This document shows, piece after piece, positions 51,989 through 60,953 of a stretch of DNA of 64,000 nt (position 1 is the stretch's first letter; every line of letters starts with the position of its first letter). The stretch is from UBA3069 sp050633465 (GTDB lineage Bacteria > Pseudomonadota > Alphaproteobacteria > Rhodobacterales > Rhodobacteraceae), in NCBI GenBank assembly GCA_050633465.1, contig JBOEGO010000022.1:14883-78882 (forward strand). Reading direction: 5' to 3'. A program made the position numbers and the translations under genes. Under the pieces are notes generated by a model. That model made no database searches and was not told where the DNA came from. It saw only the letters and a list, made by a program, of their open reading frames with translations.

Positions 51989-52528
51989 ATGCCTATTATC
52001 ATTGCCCTCATCGGCGTTATCGGTGCCGTTTATTTCTTTGTTCACCGTGCGAGGAACGCCGCGAATATGACTGGTGAATTGCTGGATGTGGCCAATGATG
52101 TGCGTCTTGCTGCGCGCCGTTTCGGGTTTTCCCGCCGCACCAACCTGCATCCGGTCGAGGCAATCGAAGACCCCGAAATCGCCATCGCGGCCATCGGCTG
52201 GGCCTTTGTCGAACTTGATCAGCTCCCCTCGGCCGAGCAACAGCTGATGCTGAAAAAGGCATTGCACAAACACCGCAACCTCAGCCTTGAAGCCGCCGAA
52301 GAGATGATGATTTTGGGTCGTTGGCTGGTGTCGGAATCTGGCGGCGCATTCCCTGCCGTTTCACGGCTGACCCGCAAATTGATCCGGCTACAGCCCCGTG
52401 ACGAAAGCTTTTTTACGCCTTTGATGTCCGTGCTGTCCGAGGTCACCAACAAAGGTGGCAGCAGCAAGATCAGCGACCGGCAAAGCGATGCGTTGGATGA
52501 TATTCGCCGCGCCTATCGCATCACCTGA
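51989..52528 (+). CDS. single-span membrane protein with helical cytosolic domain, possibly TerB-like
   Basis: A 179-residue protein. An N-terminal membrane segment (MPIIIALIGVIGAVYFFVHR) is followed by an all-helical domain of about 150 residues with acidic/hydrophobic pattern (EAIEDPEIAIAAIGWAFVEL, LPSAEQQLMLKKALHKHRNL, DALDDIRRAYRIT). The domain vaguely recalls TerB/DjlA-like bundles, but I cannot confirm that. ATG 51989 is preferred over a GTG 12 bp upstream. A separate promoter is predicted. The following small membrane gene is 105 bp downstream on the same strand. Confidence 0.7.
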   Translation: MPIIIALIGVIGAVYFFVHRARNAANMTGELLDVANDVRLAARRFGFSRRTNLHPVEAIEDPEIAIAAIGWAFVELDQLPSAEQQLMLKKALHKHRNLSLEAAEEMMILGRWLVSESGGAFPAVSRLTRKLIRLQPRDESFFTPLMSVLSEVTNKGGSSKISDRQSDALDDIRRAYRIT

Positions 52529-52633
52529 TTGGCCCTGCTTGCATTAACCATCTTTTGCAAAACCCGGCCCGATCCCTCCGCTTCTGGCGTGGCTGCCACG
52601 ATTTCGCCCTATTCCGGCGGCAGCCTTTGCCAC

Positions 52634-53110
52634 ATGGAAAATCTGCACGAATTTCACTATGATCCACGCAGCCGCCAGCGGCTGGTATTCGCAATCGCGG
52701 CCACAGGGGCGCTGCTTGGGCCCGCCTTGGTAAACGCCGATTTGCGCATCGCGGCCTTTGCCCTGCCCGCTTGCGGGTTGGCCGCAGTTTTGGTGGTTAA
52801 AATCTTGTGGCCGATGCTGCAAGGGGCGCGCGCATCCAGCAAAATCACGCCCACGCGCGTGACCTATTGTTTTCGCGCCAATGACCATGCGCCAATGGAA
52901 AGCCGTTCCTTTCTATTGGCACATATCCATTCCATCCGCATTGATCGCCCGACCAGTGTGTTGCGTTTGACCGACAGGTTGGGCGATTGGCATGATCTGT
53001 CCCTGCTGGCATTTCCGCCTGCCAGTGAATTGTCGGTCTGGTTCAAAGGCACCGGCATCCGGCTGGAACATGGCCCGTTGCCGGAAAAGCCCCTGAAAAT
53101 AGCGGCATAG
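52634..53110 (+). CDS. small membrane protein, unknown function
   Basis: A 158-residue protein with two membrane segments (about 18-36, LVFAIAATGALLGPALVNA; 40-60, AAFALPACGLAAVLVVKILW), followed by a beta-rich C-terminal domain of about 90 residues (ASSKITPTRVTYCFRAND, LLAHIHSIRIDRPTSVLRLT). This resembles the layout of PH-like membrane proteins, but I do not recognise the family. ATG 52634 is selected because it removes a weakly coding stretch and fits the helix start; the frame is open to 52529. Convergent with the transglycosylase-like gene (21-bp gap). Confidence 0.65.
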   Translation: MENLHEFHYDPRSRQRLVFAIAATGALLGPALVNADLRIAAFALPACGLAAVLVVKILWPMLQGARASSKITPTRVTYCFRANDHAPMESRSFLLAHIHSIRIDRPTSVLRLTDRLGDWHDLSLLAFPPASELSVWFKGTGIRLEHGPLPEKPLKIAA

Positions 53111-53131
53111 GCCCGGAACCGGGGCATGGGT

Positions 53132-54112
53132 TCACCCGTCAGAACGCAGCACAAGCCCTGCGGGCCGTGCCACAGGGCGCCGTGAAGACAGCGGTTTGCA
53201 ATAGCTTTGCTTGCGCAGCCATGCCGACATTTCGCGGCGTTTGCTGGCCGATGTCATTGGCCCCCAATCCGCAGCCACGCCGCGCCATCGGCCATTATGC
53301 ACCGCAATCGCCTGATCACGGGGCACGGTGACCGACATGATGCGGATGGCGCAGCTCAGGTTGGCGGCACCGTTTTTCAATTCTGCACCTGTGCGGGCAT
53401 GGCAACGATACCCCCGCGCAGTTCCGGGCAAGATTTGCAGCAACCCATACCACAGCCCGCCGCCGCCAACTGCCTGCGGGTTCCATGTGCTTTCATGTTT
53501 CGCGAGCGCAGACAAAAACCCCACCCAAAAGGCGCGGCGCTGTTTTTCGCCAGCGGCCCGATAGGCCGGGCACCATGCGTCAATATCTTTTGGCACGGTG
53601 CGGGTGATGGACGCCCCGTGGGTTTTCAGCGCGGAAACTGCGGCGCGGGTCCATTTCAGCCCCTCTTGGCGATGCGACCAGCGTGCATTGGGAAATTCCA
53701 ATGACCGCATTTTGGGCCGCACGGCACCGATCCGCGCCATTTCAACGGGTGATCCAGCCGCAATCGCCGCGACCCGGCGCGCGCGCGGGCGTAAATCGGG
53801 GTGTGCGGGGGCATAAAACACCGACCGCCCTTTTGCAGCGGCCGCCAAGCGGGCAGCGTTTTCGCGCTGCAATGTGGCCTCTGATTGATCCGTCGGACCC
53901 GCTGTGGTGGCAAAATCCGGCTGATTCCCTGCCGTTCTGGATGTGACCGGCACAGGATTCGCATCATCGCCCGACCCGGTTGTGGGGGTCGTGGGCGGCA
54001 GTTTCGTTAACCGCGCCGCCGCCTGCACCCCGGTGCCTGCTGCATCGGACGCTTGGCCGTTAACAGCCGTGGCAAAAAGAAGAAGCGGTATAAACAAGGT
54101 AAAATAGCGCAT
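53132..54112 (-). CDS. exported lytic transglycosylase-like protein
   Basis: A 326-residue protein with signal peptide MRYFTLFIPLLLFATAVNGQ. A Thr/Pro/Ala-rich linker (residues 25-130) leads to a C-terminal SLT-type domain of about 130 residues: LSALAKHESTWNPQAVGGGG, with Glu in KHESTW as the likely catalytic acid, then LWYGLLQILPGTARGYRC and paired Cys (GYRC..., LSCAIR, SYCKP). This is the goose-lysozyme/SLT fold pattern that cleaves peptidoglycan. ATG 54112; no phage genes around, so a cell-wall remodelling enzyme rather than a prophage lysin. Confidence 0.78.
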   Translation of the reverse strand: MRYFTLFIPLLLFATAVNGQASDAAGTGVQAAARLTKLPPTTPTTGSGDDANPVPVTSRTAGNQPDFATTAGPTDQSEATLQRENAARLAAAAKGRSVFYAPAHPDLRPRARRVAAIAAGSPVEMARIGAVRPKMRSLEFPNARWSHRQEGLKWTRAAVSALKTHGASITRTVPKDIDAWCPAYRAAGEKQRRAFWVGFLSALAKHESTWNPQAVGGGGLWYGLLQILPGTARGYRCHARTGAELKNGAANLSCAIRIMSVTVPRDQAIAVHNGRWRGVAADWGPMTSASKRREMSAWLRKQSYCKPLSSRRPVARPAGLVLRSDG

Positions 54113-54253
54113 GATCGGTAAAGTTTTAAGGGTTTTTGGGCATTTGGCAACGCCTGTTCACCCTGCCCAAATGATTAACGCCGCCCTTTTCATATCGCGC
54201 AAAATCCGCAGGCCCGCCACGTTTCGGCCCGAAATCGCCGCCAGACTGTGGGT

Positions 54254-55645
54254 ATGAAAAACACACCTCATATCCGGCCAGCGGCCAAGTCAAAATCCGG
54301 TTTCCCCACGGGCCGCTCGGCGGCACAGGCGCTGCGCCTGCGGGCAGGCCAAACACTGCGCACCATGGTGCAACGCCTGCCCCGCAACGGCGCGCGCGAC
54401 TGGATCGAAAATGCCCGGGGCCAAGACGAGGATACACGACGAAGCCTGTCATCCCTGCTGGCACGCAAGGGACGCATGCAACAGGAGTGCCCCGACCACA
54501 TTGCCCGCCGGTTAGAGGTTCCGCTGGTCACCTGCCCCCCCGAAGACGCGAAACGCCATGAGGTCAGCGACCATGGGCAATTCCTTGCGCGTCAGGACCG
54601 CTGGGAGGATCTGGGCCTGTTGATCCGCCAATATGACCGTGCCCGCGCCGCAACGGATACCGGCCTGCCCATGGCAGATTTGCTGGCCTATGGCGCACGC
54701 GCCGACGTAACGGCACCAGTGGAACGCGCCCTGTCCGACCCCGGGTTGATGCCCGCACATGCGCCCCGCTCCGGCCTTGCCGAACTAGAGGACGTGCTGG
54801 AAGAATACCCCGGCGACTACGGCATTGCTTTGGTCGTAGCCCATGCGCATATCGACATCGGCTGGGCATGGCGCGGAGCGGGCTGGTCTGCCGAAATCCC
54901 CGCACGCGATTGGAAACGGTTCAAACGCCATTTTGCACGCGCCTCTGAAATTCTGGACGCGTTTGATGCCTTTGCCGAAGACAGCCCCGCGCTGGCGGCT
55001 GCGCGCTGCGCACTGCTGGCTGCGGAATCGGCTCCTCAGACCCGTGTCGGGGATGATTACGAAGACCTGATTGATCTGGATCCGGCGAACCCGCGCCACA
55101 TGCGCGCCCTTGGCAATCACCTGCTGCCGCGTTGGTTCGGCTCTTATGGCGATCTGGAGCTGGAGGCACGCCGCACCGCTGCACGCACCGCCGATATCTG
55201 GGGCAAGGGCGGTTATACATGGGTTTATTTTGATGCCTTGGCCGTGGACCCCGGCGCATTGACCCTGATGGATGTGGACCTGTTTCTGGCCGGTATGCGC
55301 GATATTCTGGAACGCCGTTCCGACCAACACACGGTGAACATGTTCGCGGCCTACTGTGCGGTGACACAGGCAGCGCGCAGATATCGCCACGCCCGTCAAA
55401 CCGCCGCTCAACAACAGCTGGTCGCAGCATTTCGCTGGATTTTGTCGGACTACCTGCGCGAAGTGCATCCCCTGACCTGGGGGCTGGCAGCGCAGAAACC
55501 CGGGCAAGACCCCGACCCGAAAGAGATTGCCGTAAAAGGGCGCAATCATGCATTGGCCCGCATCGCACGCCATTTTGAACGCGACCTGAAACGCGGGGCG
55601 CGCATTGTCTGGGCAGATACCGGCCCGATGGTGGTGGGGGGGTAA
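54254..55645 (+). CDS. 463-residue soluble protein of unknown function
   Basis: A 463-residue, mainly alpha-helical protein rich in Arg and Ala. Weak solenoid-like features: repeated helix pairs around 150-330 (GLAELEDVLEEYPGDYGIAL, DDYEDLIDLDPANPRHMRAL). DLDPANPRHMRALGNHL resembles a TPR helix turn. There is no catalytic motif or signal. It starts at ATG 54254, two codons after an in-frame GTG. Between a convergent-divergent pair: the transglycosylase-like gene diverges upstream and a terminator follows. Function not inferred. Confidence 0.75.
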   Translation: MKNTPHIRPAAKSKSGFPTGRSAAQALRLRAGQTLRTMVQRLPRNGARDWIENARGQDEDTRRSLSSLLARKGRMQQECPDHIARRLEVPLVTCPPEDAKRHEVSDHGQFLARQDRWEDLGLLIRQYDRARAATDTGLPMADLLAYGARADVTAPVERALSDPGLMPAHAPRSGLAELEDVLEEYPGDYGIALVVAHAHIDIGWAWRGAGWSAEIPARDWKRFKRHFARASEILDAFDAFAEDSPALAAARCALLAAESAPQTRVGDDYEDLIDLDPANPRHMRALGNHLLPRWFGSYGDLELEARRTAARTADIWGKGGYTWVYFDALAVDPGALTLMDVDLFLAGMRDILERRSDQHTVNMFAAYCAVTQAARRYRHARQTAAQQQLVAAFRWILSDYLREVHPLTWGLAAQKPGQDPDPKEIAVKGRNHALARIARHFERDLKRGARIVWADTGPMVVGG

Positions 55646-55647
55646 AA

Positions 55648-55681
55648 ACAGCCGCCCGCAGAATACTGCGCGCACGGCTGT
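55648..55681. terminator. bidirectional terminator hairpin
   Basis: Outer stem ACAGCCG / CGGCTGT and inner stem CGCAG-AATA-CTGCG between the convergent unknown gene and the small-protein gene at 55706; A-run on the left side serves the minus strand. Confidence 0.65.
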
Positions 55682-55705
55682 AACAGGCGCTTGGGCGCCG
55701 GGCGG

Positions 55706-55936
55706 CTAACGCTTCAGGGCGACGGCCGCCAACCGCTTGGCTTCGGCCAGATCACGAAACGACGGGCCGTTCACCGCGCTTTGGCGCGCATCGGGGCTAA
55801 AATGCTCTTCCAGAAATTCAGCCAGATTTTCAACATGCTCCAGCTCTTCCTGGGCGCTCTGCTCGGCCATCCGGCGCTGCTCTTCTTTTTTGCTCCGGCC
55901 TTGAAACCGGTCTTTTATCAGAGTCGAGTTTATCAT
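55706..55936 (-). CDS. 76-residue charged helical protein, partner of the patatin-like gene
   Basis: A small protein, MINSTLIKDRFQGRSKKEEQ then a Glu-rich helical stretch RRMAEQSAQEELEHVENLAE and FLEEHFSPDARQ, ending in ALKR. It is predicted to be a coiled-coil or helical hairpin; no Cys and no membrane segment. The ATG lies 3 bp after the patatin-like stop, so the two are surely one operon. I do not recognise the family. An adaptor, inhibitor or chaperone of the phospholipase is the obvious idea, unproven. Confidence 0.72.
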   Translation of the reverse strand: MINSTLIKDRFQGRSKKEEQRRMAEQSAQEELEHVENLAEFLEEHFSPDARQSAVNGPSFRDLAEAKRLAAVALKR

Positions 55937-55939
55937 CCG

Positions 55940-57889
55940 TCACACTCCATCTTCAGCGAATACGTTCGTTTTATTGCCTTCTTCGTGGTTGCGAGCGGAA
56001 CCATCCATCCAGACAGACTGAACAATAGCGGTTACGATTTCAACCAATTTCGTTTTGTCCAGTCTCTCCCCCTCGGGTGAACAACAGGTTAATCCCCCCT
56101 CCTCCTGCGCGACAGCGTCAGAGAAGAACGGGAAATTGCAATCCAGCGCAAGGGCAATGGAACGCCCGTTCTGGTCGCCAAGATCTGGCAACCGAAAGGC
56201 CATGGACCAGCAAATATCTGCAGGTGTTCTCGCAAGCACCCTATCATCAACGCCCTTGAGGTTAAAAAGTTCCTTCTCTTTCGGGTCTTTCAGGTTCAGC
56301 ACATCCACACTGTCCTGCGATTCCATGCAGCGTTCGATCATCGTTCCTTCCAGCGGCAGCTCCAACCATTTGTCCGCATAGCCGTCAAAGTCGACATGCG
56401 ACCACAGCCTGACAAAGCTATGCTCGGGCGTGCGTTCTACAAGGGCCGCACGCAGGCGGAAATCCATCGCATTCTGAAAATATGATTTAATTTCAGACGC
56501 TAAACGCCCGTGAATCCGCAATAACTTATCTTCTTCGGTCGTCAGTTTGGCGATTTCAAAACCCGCATTCCCATAGGCACGCATCGTATCAAGATACAGT
56601 TTGGCACCCGAGGCATCGAAATCAAAAACCTCGACTTCTGGCTTGTTTACCAGCCTCAGGATGTTTGGAACCTGCCGGACATTCAGGCGCGACGCCCCGA
56701 ACACCGCAGTATTGAACAAACGGAAAACAAATTTCAACCCGCGTCCTGAATACCAGATCCTGTCGGAAATATCGGTGGTTTCACTGGTGACGATCCAACA
56801 GTCCTTGTCACCAACGGTTTGCCCGTCAAACACCCACGCGGGCAGGTTCGACACCACACCGCCGTCACACATCATGCAGGTCAGATCAATATAGGGCGGC
56901 ATTACGGTGCCCCCGTTTTTAGCTGCCTGTCCGGCTTCCAGCTCCTTAATCCGGCGGTCGCTTAAAAACGTTGTCAATTCATCGCGGGCAAAGGGGATGG
57001 TGATCTTTCTGGGCACAAAAACAAAGGGAATGGCGATTGATGCCGCGACGGCTTCGGCAACGGACAGGTTGGCACAGCGCGGATCATCTGTTGAAAAAAC
57101 CATATCCGATTTCAGCGTCAGGTTGGCGGCAACCACTTTCAAAACGATTCCATGCCGGGCCAGATCGCCAAAGGAGACAGGCCTGCGGTTTTCAAACACA
57201 CTCCCCAACGGGCGCAGCTTTTTCTTGAAAAGAAAATCCATGCAATCGACGAATTTTTCCAGCGATGCGGCCCCCCGAAAACCGCGCAACAGAAAAGTAA
57301 CCAGCCCTAGAAATGCAATCGTAACCAGGCAATGAACAGCAATCATGCCATAGGTCACCAGAAAATGCTGCCCCGGCGGAAACAAATCAGATGCACGTGC
57401 CAAACGGACAAAACCGACAAACCCAACGTATAACGTTGGAAATAAAACGGATAAAAGCACGCCCCAGGACAAAAACAGTGTTGCCCTGGGGTGTGTGCCA
57501 GCCCAAACCATCATCTGGCGCGCGAATTTCAGCTTGAACCAATCAAAGCGCGTGAACAAATGGACCGGTTCGCTGACTTCATACCAGTCAGGCAAATGAT
57601 CCAGAATATTTTCAATATTCCCGCTCGGGCCTTTGCCCTTTCGCAGGTTGAAAATCTCTCGGGGCTGGTAACCCACCGCCAATAGGCTTGCGATAATCGC
57701 CCCGGCAGAGGTGCCCGCATATCCCTGCGGGTCAAAATACTGGTTTTGTTCAAAAGCAACGGCCGTGCCAGCATGGGCAATCCCCTTGGCTCCGCCCCCT
57801 TCGAACACCAGATAGGCCTTCTTTTTCGGCAAGGGCTTTTGGGGTAAGGGATTGTTCAAACCACCGCTGCTTTTGTCTTCACCGCTCAC
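55940..57889 (-). CDS. membrane-inserted patatin-like phospholipase
   Basis: A 649-residue patatin. The oxyanion motif GGGAKG is at 31-36, the nucleophile elbow GTSAG at 59-63 (Ser61), and the catalytic Asp in CDGGVVSN (Asp341). Two membrane segments are inserted between nucleophile and Asp (about 137-160 and 175-200), and a C-terminal region of 300 residues lacks a known domain. Patatins hydrolyse acyl esters of phospholipids. GTG 57889 is preferred: GAGG lies 7 nt upstream; a GTG at 57895 is an alternative. Base composition looks AT-richer than neighbours, suggesting acquisition. No cyclase or CBASS genes adjoin. Confidence 0.88.
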   Translation of the reverse strand: MSGEDKSSGGLNNPLPQKPLPKKKAYLVFEGGGAKGIAHAGTAVAFEQNQYFDPQGYAGTSAGAIIASLLAVGYQPREIFNLRKGKGPSGNIENILDHLPDWYEVSEPVHLFTRFDWFKLKFARQMMVWAGTHPRATLFLSWGVLLSVLFPTLYVGFVGFVRLARASDLFPPGQHFLVTYGMIAVHCLVTIAFLGLVTFLLRGFRGAASLEKFVDCMDFLFKKKLRPLGSVFENRRPVSFGDLARHGIVLKVVAANLTLKSDMVFSTDDPRCANLSVAEAVAASIAIPFVFVPRKITIPFARDELTTFLSDRRIKELEAGQAAKNGGTVMPPYIDLTCMMCDGGVVSNLPAWVFDGQTVGDKDCWIVTSETTDISDRIWYSGRGLKFVFRLFNTAVFGASRLNVRQVPNILRLVNKPEVEVFDFDASGAKLYLDTMRAYGNAGFEIAKLTTEEDKLLRIHGRLASEIKSYFQNAMDFRLRAALVERTPEHSFVRLWSHVDFDGYADKWLELPLEGTMIERCMESQDSVDVLNLKDPKEKELFNLKGVDDRVLARTPADICWSMAFRLPDLGDQNGRSIALALDCNFPFFSDAVAQEEGGLTCCSPEGERLDKTKLVEIVTAIVQSVWMDGSARNHEEGNKTNVFAEDGV

Positions 57890-57927
57890 GCACACACCTC
57901 TTTTATTAACCGGACAGACTATTCAGT

Positions 57928-57940
57928 AATTGTTACAATT
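57928..57940. promoter_or_regulatory. palindrome upstream of the patatin-like gene
   Basis: AATTGT-T-ACAATT, a perfect 6-bp-arm inverted repeat in the 163-bp AT-rich divergent gap between the patatin-like gene and gatB, about 40 bp upstream of the patatin start. Candidate operator; regulator unknown. Confidence 0.35.
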
Positions 57941-58052
57941 CAACTTTAATATGCATTTTCCGCCTCCCTCGTCTTCGCGCCGCCCCGCGCCTCTTGCTCC
58001 TTGCGCGCCCCTGCCCTAGAACAGCGTCGTTATCGCCAAAAGGACCAGCACC

Positions 58053-59564
58053 ATGCTTGATTTGACCTATGAAACCCCGACGCCAAAGGTGATTGCAGGG
58101 GCCAAGCATGATTGGGAACTGGTGATCGGGATGGAGGTTCACGCGCAGGTTTCCTCCAACGCGAAACTGTTTTCCGGCGCATCAACCAAATTTGGCGCGG
58201 AACCCAATGCCAATGTGGCCTTTGTCGATTCCGCGATGCCCGGCATGTTGCCCGTCATCAACGATTATTGCGTGGAACAGGCCGTGCGCACGGGACTGGC
58301 GCTAAAGGCCGACATCAACCTGTTTTCCGCCTTTGATCGCAAAAATTACTTCTACCCCGATCTGCCGCAGGGCTATCAGATTTCGCAGTTGTATCACCCC
58401 ATCGTGGGCGAGGGCGAAATTCTGGTTGATATGGGGCCGGGCGTGGCCCGTCTGGTGCGGGTTGAACGTATCCATCTGGAACAGGACGCGGGCAAATCCA
58501 TCCATGATATGGACCCGAATATGTCGTTTGTGGACCTGAACCGCACGGGCGTTGCGCTGATGGAAATCGTGTCGCGCCCCGACATTCGCGGCCCCGAAGA
58601 GGCCGCCGCCTATGTCACCAAGCTGCGCCAGATCCTGCGCTATCTGGGCACCTGCGATGGCAACATGCAAAACGGCAACCTGCGCGCCGATGTGAACGTG
58701 TCGATCTGCCGCCCCGGGCAGTATGAAAAATACTATGAAACCGGCGATTTCGGCCATTTGGGCACGCGCTGCGAAATCAAGAACATGAACTCTATGCGGT
58801 TCATCCAACTGGCCATTGATGTCGAGGCCCGCCGCCAGATCGCGATTGTCGAGGCGGGCGGCGAAGTGGTGCAGGAAACGCGCCTCTATGATCCCGACAA
58901 GAACGAAACCCGTTCGATGCGCTCCAAGGAAGAGGCGCATGATTACCGCTATTTCCCCGATCCCGACCTGCTGCCGCTGGAAATCGAACAGGCATGGGTA
59001 GATGATATTGCGGCAACATTGCCGGAACTTCCCGATGCCAAAAAAGCCCGCTTCGTTGGTGATTTCGGCCTGTCGGAATATGACGCGTCGGTGCTGACTG
59101 CCGATGCCGAAGACGCTGCTTTCTTTGAAAAATGTGCCGCAGGGCGTGATGGGAAACTGGCTGCCAACTGGATCATCAACGAACTGTTCGGCCGCCTGAA
59201 AAAAGAAGACCACGACATCACCGAGAGCCCGGTATCCCCCGCGCAACTGGGGGGCATCATTGATCTGATCGCCTCTGATGCGATTTCGGGCAAGATCGCC
59301 AAGGACTTGTTCGAAATCGTCTATACCGAGGGCGGCGACCCCGCGGAAATCGTGGAAGCGCGCGGTATGAAACAGGTCACAGACACCGGCGCAATCGAGG
59401 CAGCCGTGGATGAAATCATCGCCGCCAACCCTGCGCAGGTCGAAAAGGCCAAACAAAACCCCAAACTGGCGGGCTGGTTCGTGGGGCAGGTGATGAAAGC
59501 CACAGGCGGCAAGGCCAACCCCAAGGCGGTAAACGATCTGGTCGCGGCGAAATTGGGCCTGTGA
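58053..59564 (+). CDS. gatB: aspartyl/glutamyl-tRNA(Asn/Gln) amidotransferase subunit B
   Basis: A 503-residue GatB that supports amidation of misacylated Glu-tRNA(Gln) or Asp-tRNA(Asn) in the GatCAB complex. The N-terminal cradle has IGMEVHAQVSSNAKLFSGAS and YFYPDLPQGYQISQLYHPIV (PDLPKxYQxSQ motif), with LNRTGVALMEIVSRPDIRGP and GNLRADVNVSICRPG; the C-terminal helical (YqeY) domain ends in ANPKAVNDLVAAKLG. Full length. gatA and gatC are not here. ATG 58053 follows an AGGACCAG Shine-Dalgarno-like stretch. Divergent from the patatin-like operon. Confidence 0.97.
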   Translation: MLDLTYETPTPKVIAGAKHDWELVIGMEVHAQVSSNAKLFSGASTKFGAEPNANVAFVDSAMPGMLPVINDYCVEQAVRTGLALKADINLFSAFDRKNYFYPDLPQGYQISQLYHPIVGEGEILVDMGPGVARLVRVERIHLEQDAGKSIHDMDPNMSFVDLNRTGVALMEIVSRPDIRGPEEAAAYVTKLRQILRYLGTCDGNMQNGNLRADVNVSICRPGQYEKYYETGDFGHLGTRCEIKNMNSMRFIQLAIDVEARRQIAIVEAGGEVVQETRLYDPDKNETRSMRSKEEAHDYRYFPDPDLLPLEIEQAWVDDIAATLPELPDAKKARFVGDFGLSEYDASVLTADAEDAAFFEKCAAGRDGKLAANWIINELFGRLKKEDHDITESPVSPAQLGGIIDLIASDAISGKIAKDLFEIVYTEGGDPAEIVEARGMKQVTDTGAIEAAVDEIIAANPAQVEKAKQNPKLAGWFVGQVMKATGGKANPKAVNDLVAAKLGL

Positions 59565-59736
59565 TTTCGGCATTGATCGGGCTGCGTCGCATGTGGCGCG
59601 GCCCCTGCCGTGACCTCTGCCTCGCTTTGGCGCAAGATAAATTAGCTATTTTTGTCAGTGGCTTGGCCAAATACATCGTGATTGACAGGCGGCAATCCGG
59701 GTGTTTTGCGGACGCCGCGACGTATCGGGCCACACC

Positions 59737-60375
59737 ATGATCACGCCAACCTACCCCAGCCCGATCCCGGCCAATCGCAAGGCCGATATGCTGGTGCATA
59801 TTGTCGGGCTTTTGTTGATCCTTGCGGCCGGATTTGCGCTGATTTTCAATGCCTTGGGATATCTTTCAACGCCACTGACCGGTGCGGCCATCGTTTATGT
59901 GATTTGCGCGCTTGCCTCCAACCTTGCCTCTTGCACCTATCATTTTTCGCCTTGGCACTCGCAGCGAAAACTGTTGCGGCGCATTGACCATGCCGCGATT
60001 TATCTCAGCATTTCAGGCAGCTTCACCCCATTCTTTGTTTTGGCGAATACAGGATGGACCCTGTCCCTGCTGTGGATTTGCTGGGGGCTGACGGCTCTGG
60101 CCATCTGGAAAAAAATTACGGACGAACAGGTCAAATCCAAATGGTCAACGGCATCCTATCTGGCCTTGGGGGCGATCGGGCTTAGCTCACTCCCTGATCT
60201 GACCATGGTGCCCGCGGCGACCCTTTGGTGTATCATCGCTGGGGCGGCGTGCTATGTTGCCGGCACGGCATTTTATGCGCGCAAAACAATGCCTTACCGA
60301 TATGCCATCTGGCATATCTGGGTCAGCTTTGGCGGCATGTTCATGTATGCGGGCATCTGGATGGCGCTGTTTTGA
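59737..60375 (+). CDS. HlyIII (PAQR-like) membrane protein
   Basis: A 212-residue protein with seven predicted membrane segments, of the hemolysin III / YqfA class. Characteristic pieces are CTYHFSPWHSQRKLLRRIDH (the S/T-x-x-H and Asp of the zinc site), AIYLSISGSFTPFF and the C-terminal YAIWHIWVSFGGMFMYAGIW (His in the last helix). The fold is shared with adiponectin-receptor ceramidases; bacterial activity is mostly unproven. ATG 59737 matches the family N-terminus (ADMLVHIVG). The 172-bp gap after gatB shows no gene. Confidence 0.87.
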   Translation: MITPTYPSPIPANRKADMLVHIVGLLLILAAGFALIFNALGYLSTPLTGAAIVYVICALASNLASCTYHFSPWHSQRKLLRRIDHAAIYLSISGSFTPFFVLANTGWTLSLLWICWGLTALAIWKKITDEQVKSKWSTASYLALGAIGLSSLPDLTMVPAATLWCIIAGAACYVAGTAFYARKTMPYRYAIWHIWVSFGGMFMYAGIWMALF

Positions 60376-60484
60376 ACCGGCAGAAACGGGTGCTGTTCAA
60401 TCCACATGCCAGATTTGCCGCCCTGTCCCTTGCCTCTTTCTTGCGGTGACCATATCGTCCAGCGGACCGCGACAAGGAGCAGAC

Positions 60485-60952
60485 ATGACCGCCTATCTCT
60501 CTGATTTTATGGATATTAAGCCCGAATGGATCGACTATAATGGCCATTTGAACATGGCCTACTACGTGGTGCTGTTTGATCAAGGCGTCGATCAGGCGTT
60601 TCTGGAACTCGGGTTGGGGCCGGACTATCGCGACGGCACGGGGCACACGACCTATTCCGCCGAATTTCACATCCGGTATCTGCGTGAATTGCATCTGGGT
60701 GATCGCGTGCGCGCCTCATTTCAGATTCTTGACGCCGGACCAAAGGCGTTCCATTTCGTGCAAGAGCTGATCCACAAAGATGGCTGGACCGCGGCCACGG
60801 GCGAAGGGATTTCCCTGCACATCGACCAGTCCGGCCCCAAAGTTGCCGCCTACCCCGCTGATATTAAATCGAAACTTGATGCCATGACTGCGGCACATGC
60901 CGATCTGCCGGTGCCAGAATACATCGGAAAACCCATGGCGATCCGCCGCTAG
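60485..60952 (+). CDS. hotdog-fold acyl-CoA thioesterase
   Basis: A 155-residue 4HBT-type thioesterase. PEWIDYNGHLNMAYYVVLFD carries the D-x-N/NGH signature near the N-terminus, FLELGLGPDYRDGTGHTTYS aligns with the long helix, and ELHLGDRVRASFQIL is the conserved central strand. It resembles FcbC/YbgC-like or betainyl/carnitinyl-CoA thioesterases. Cytosolic, full length. AAGGAGCAG precedes ATG 60485. It ends 1 bp before the convergent cheB stop. Substrate not assignable. Confidence 0.88.
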   Translation: MTAYLSDFMDIKPEWIDYNGHLNMAYYVVLFDQGVDQAFLELGLGPDYRDGTGHTTYSAEFHIRYLRELHLGDRVRASFQILDAGPKAFHFVQELIHKDGWTAATGEGISLHIDQSGPKVAAYPADIKSKLDAMTAAHADLPVPEYIGKPMAIRR

Positions 60953-60953
60953 G

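Noticed and set aside
53132..54112. Prophage lysin or lysis cassette
   Set aside because: A signal peptide plus SLT domain alone, without holin or structural genes nearby, fits a resident cell-wall enzyme.
55940..57889. CBASS or similar cyclic-nucleotide defence system around the patatin
   Set aside because: No nucleotidyltransferase (cyclase), E1/E2, HORMA or TIR gene adjoins; the neighbours are gatB and an unknown helical protein. Only the effector-like enzyme is present.
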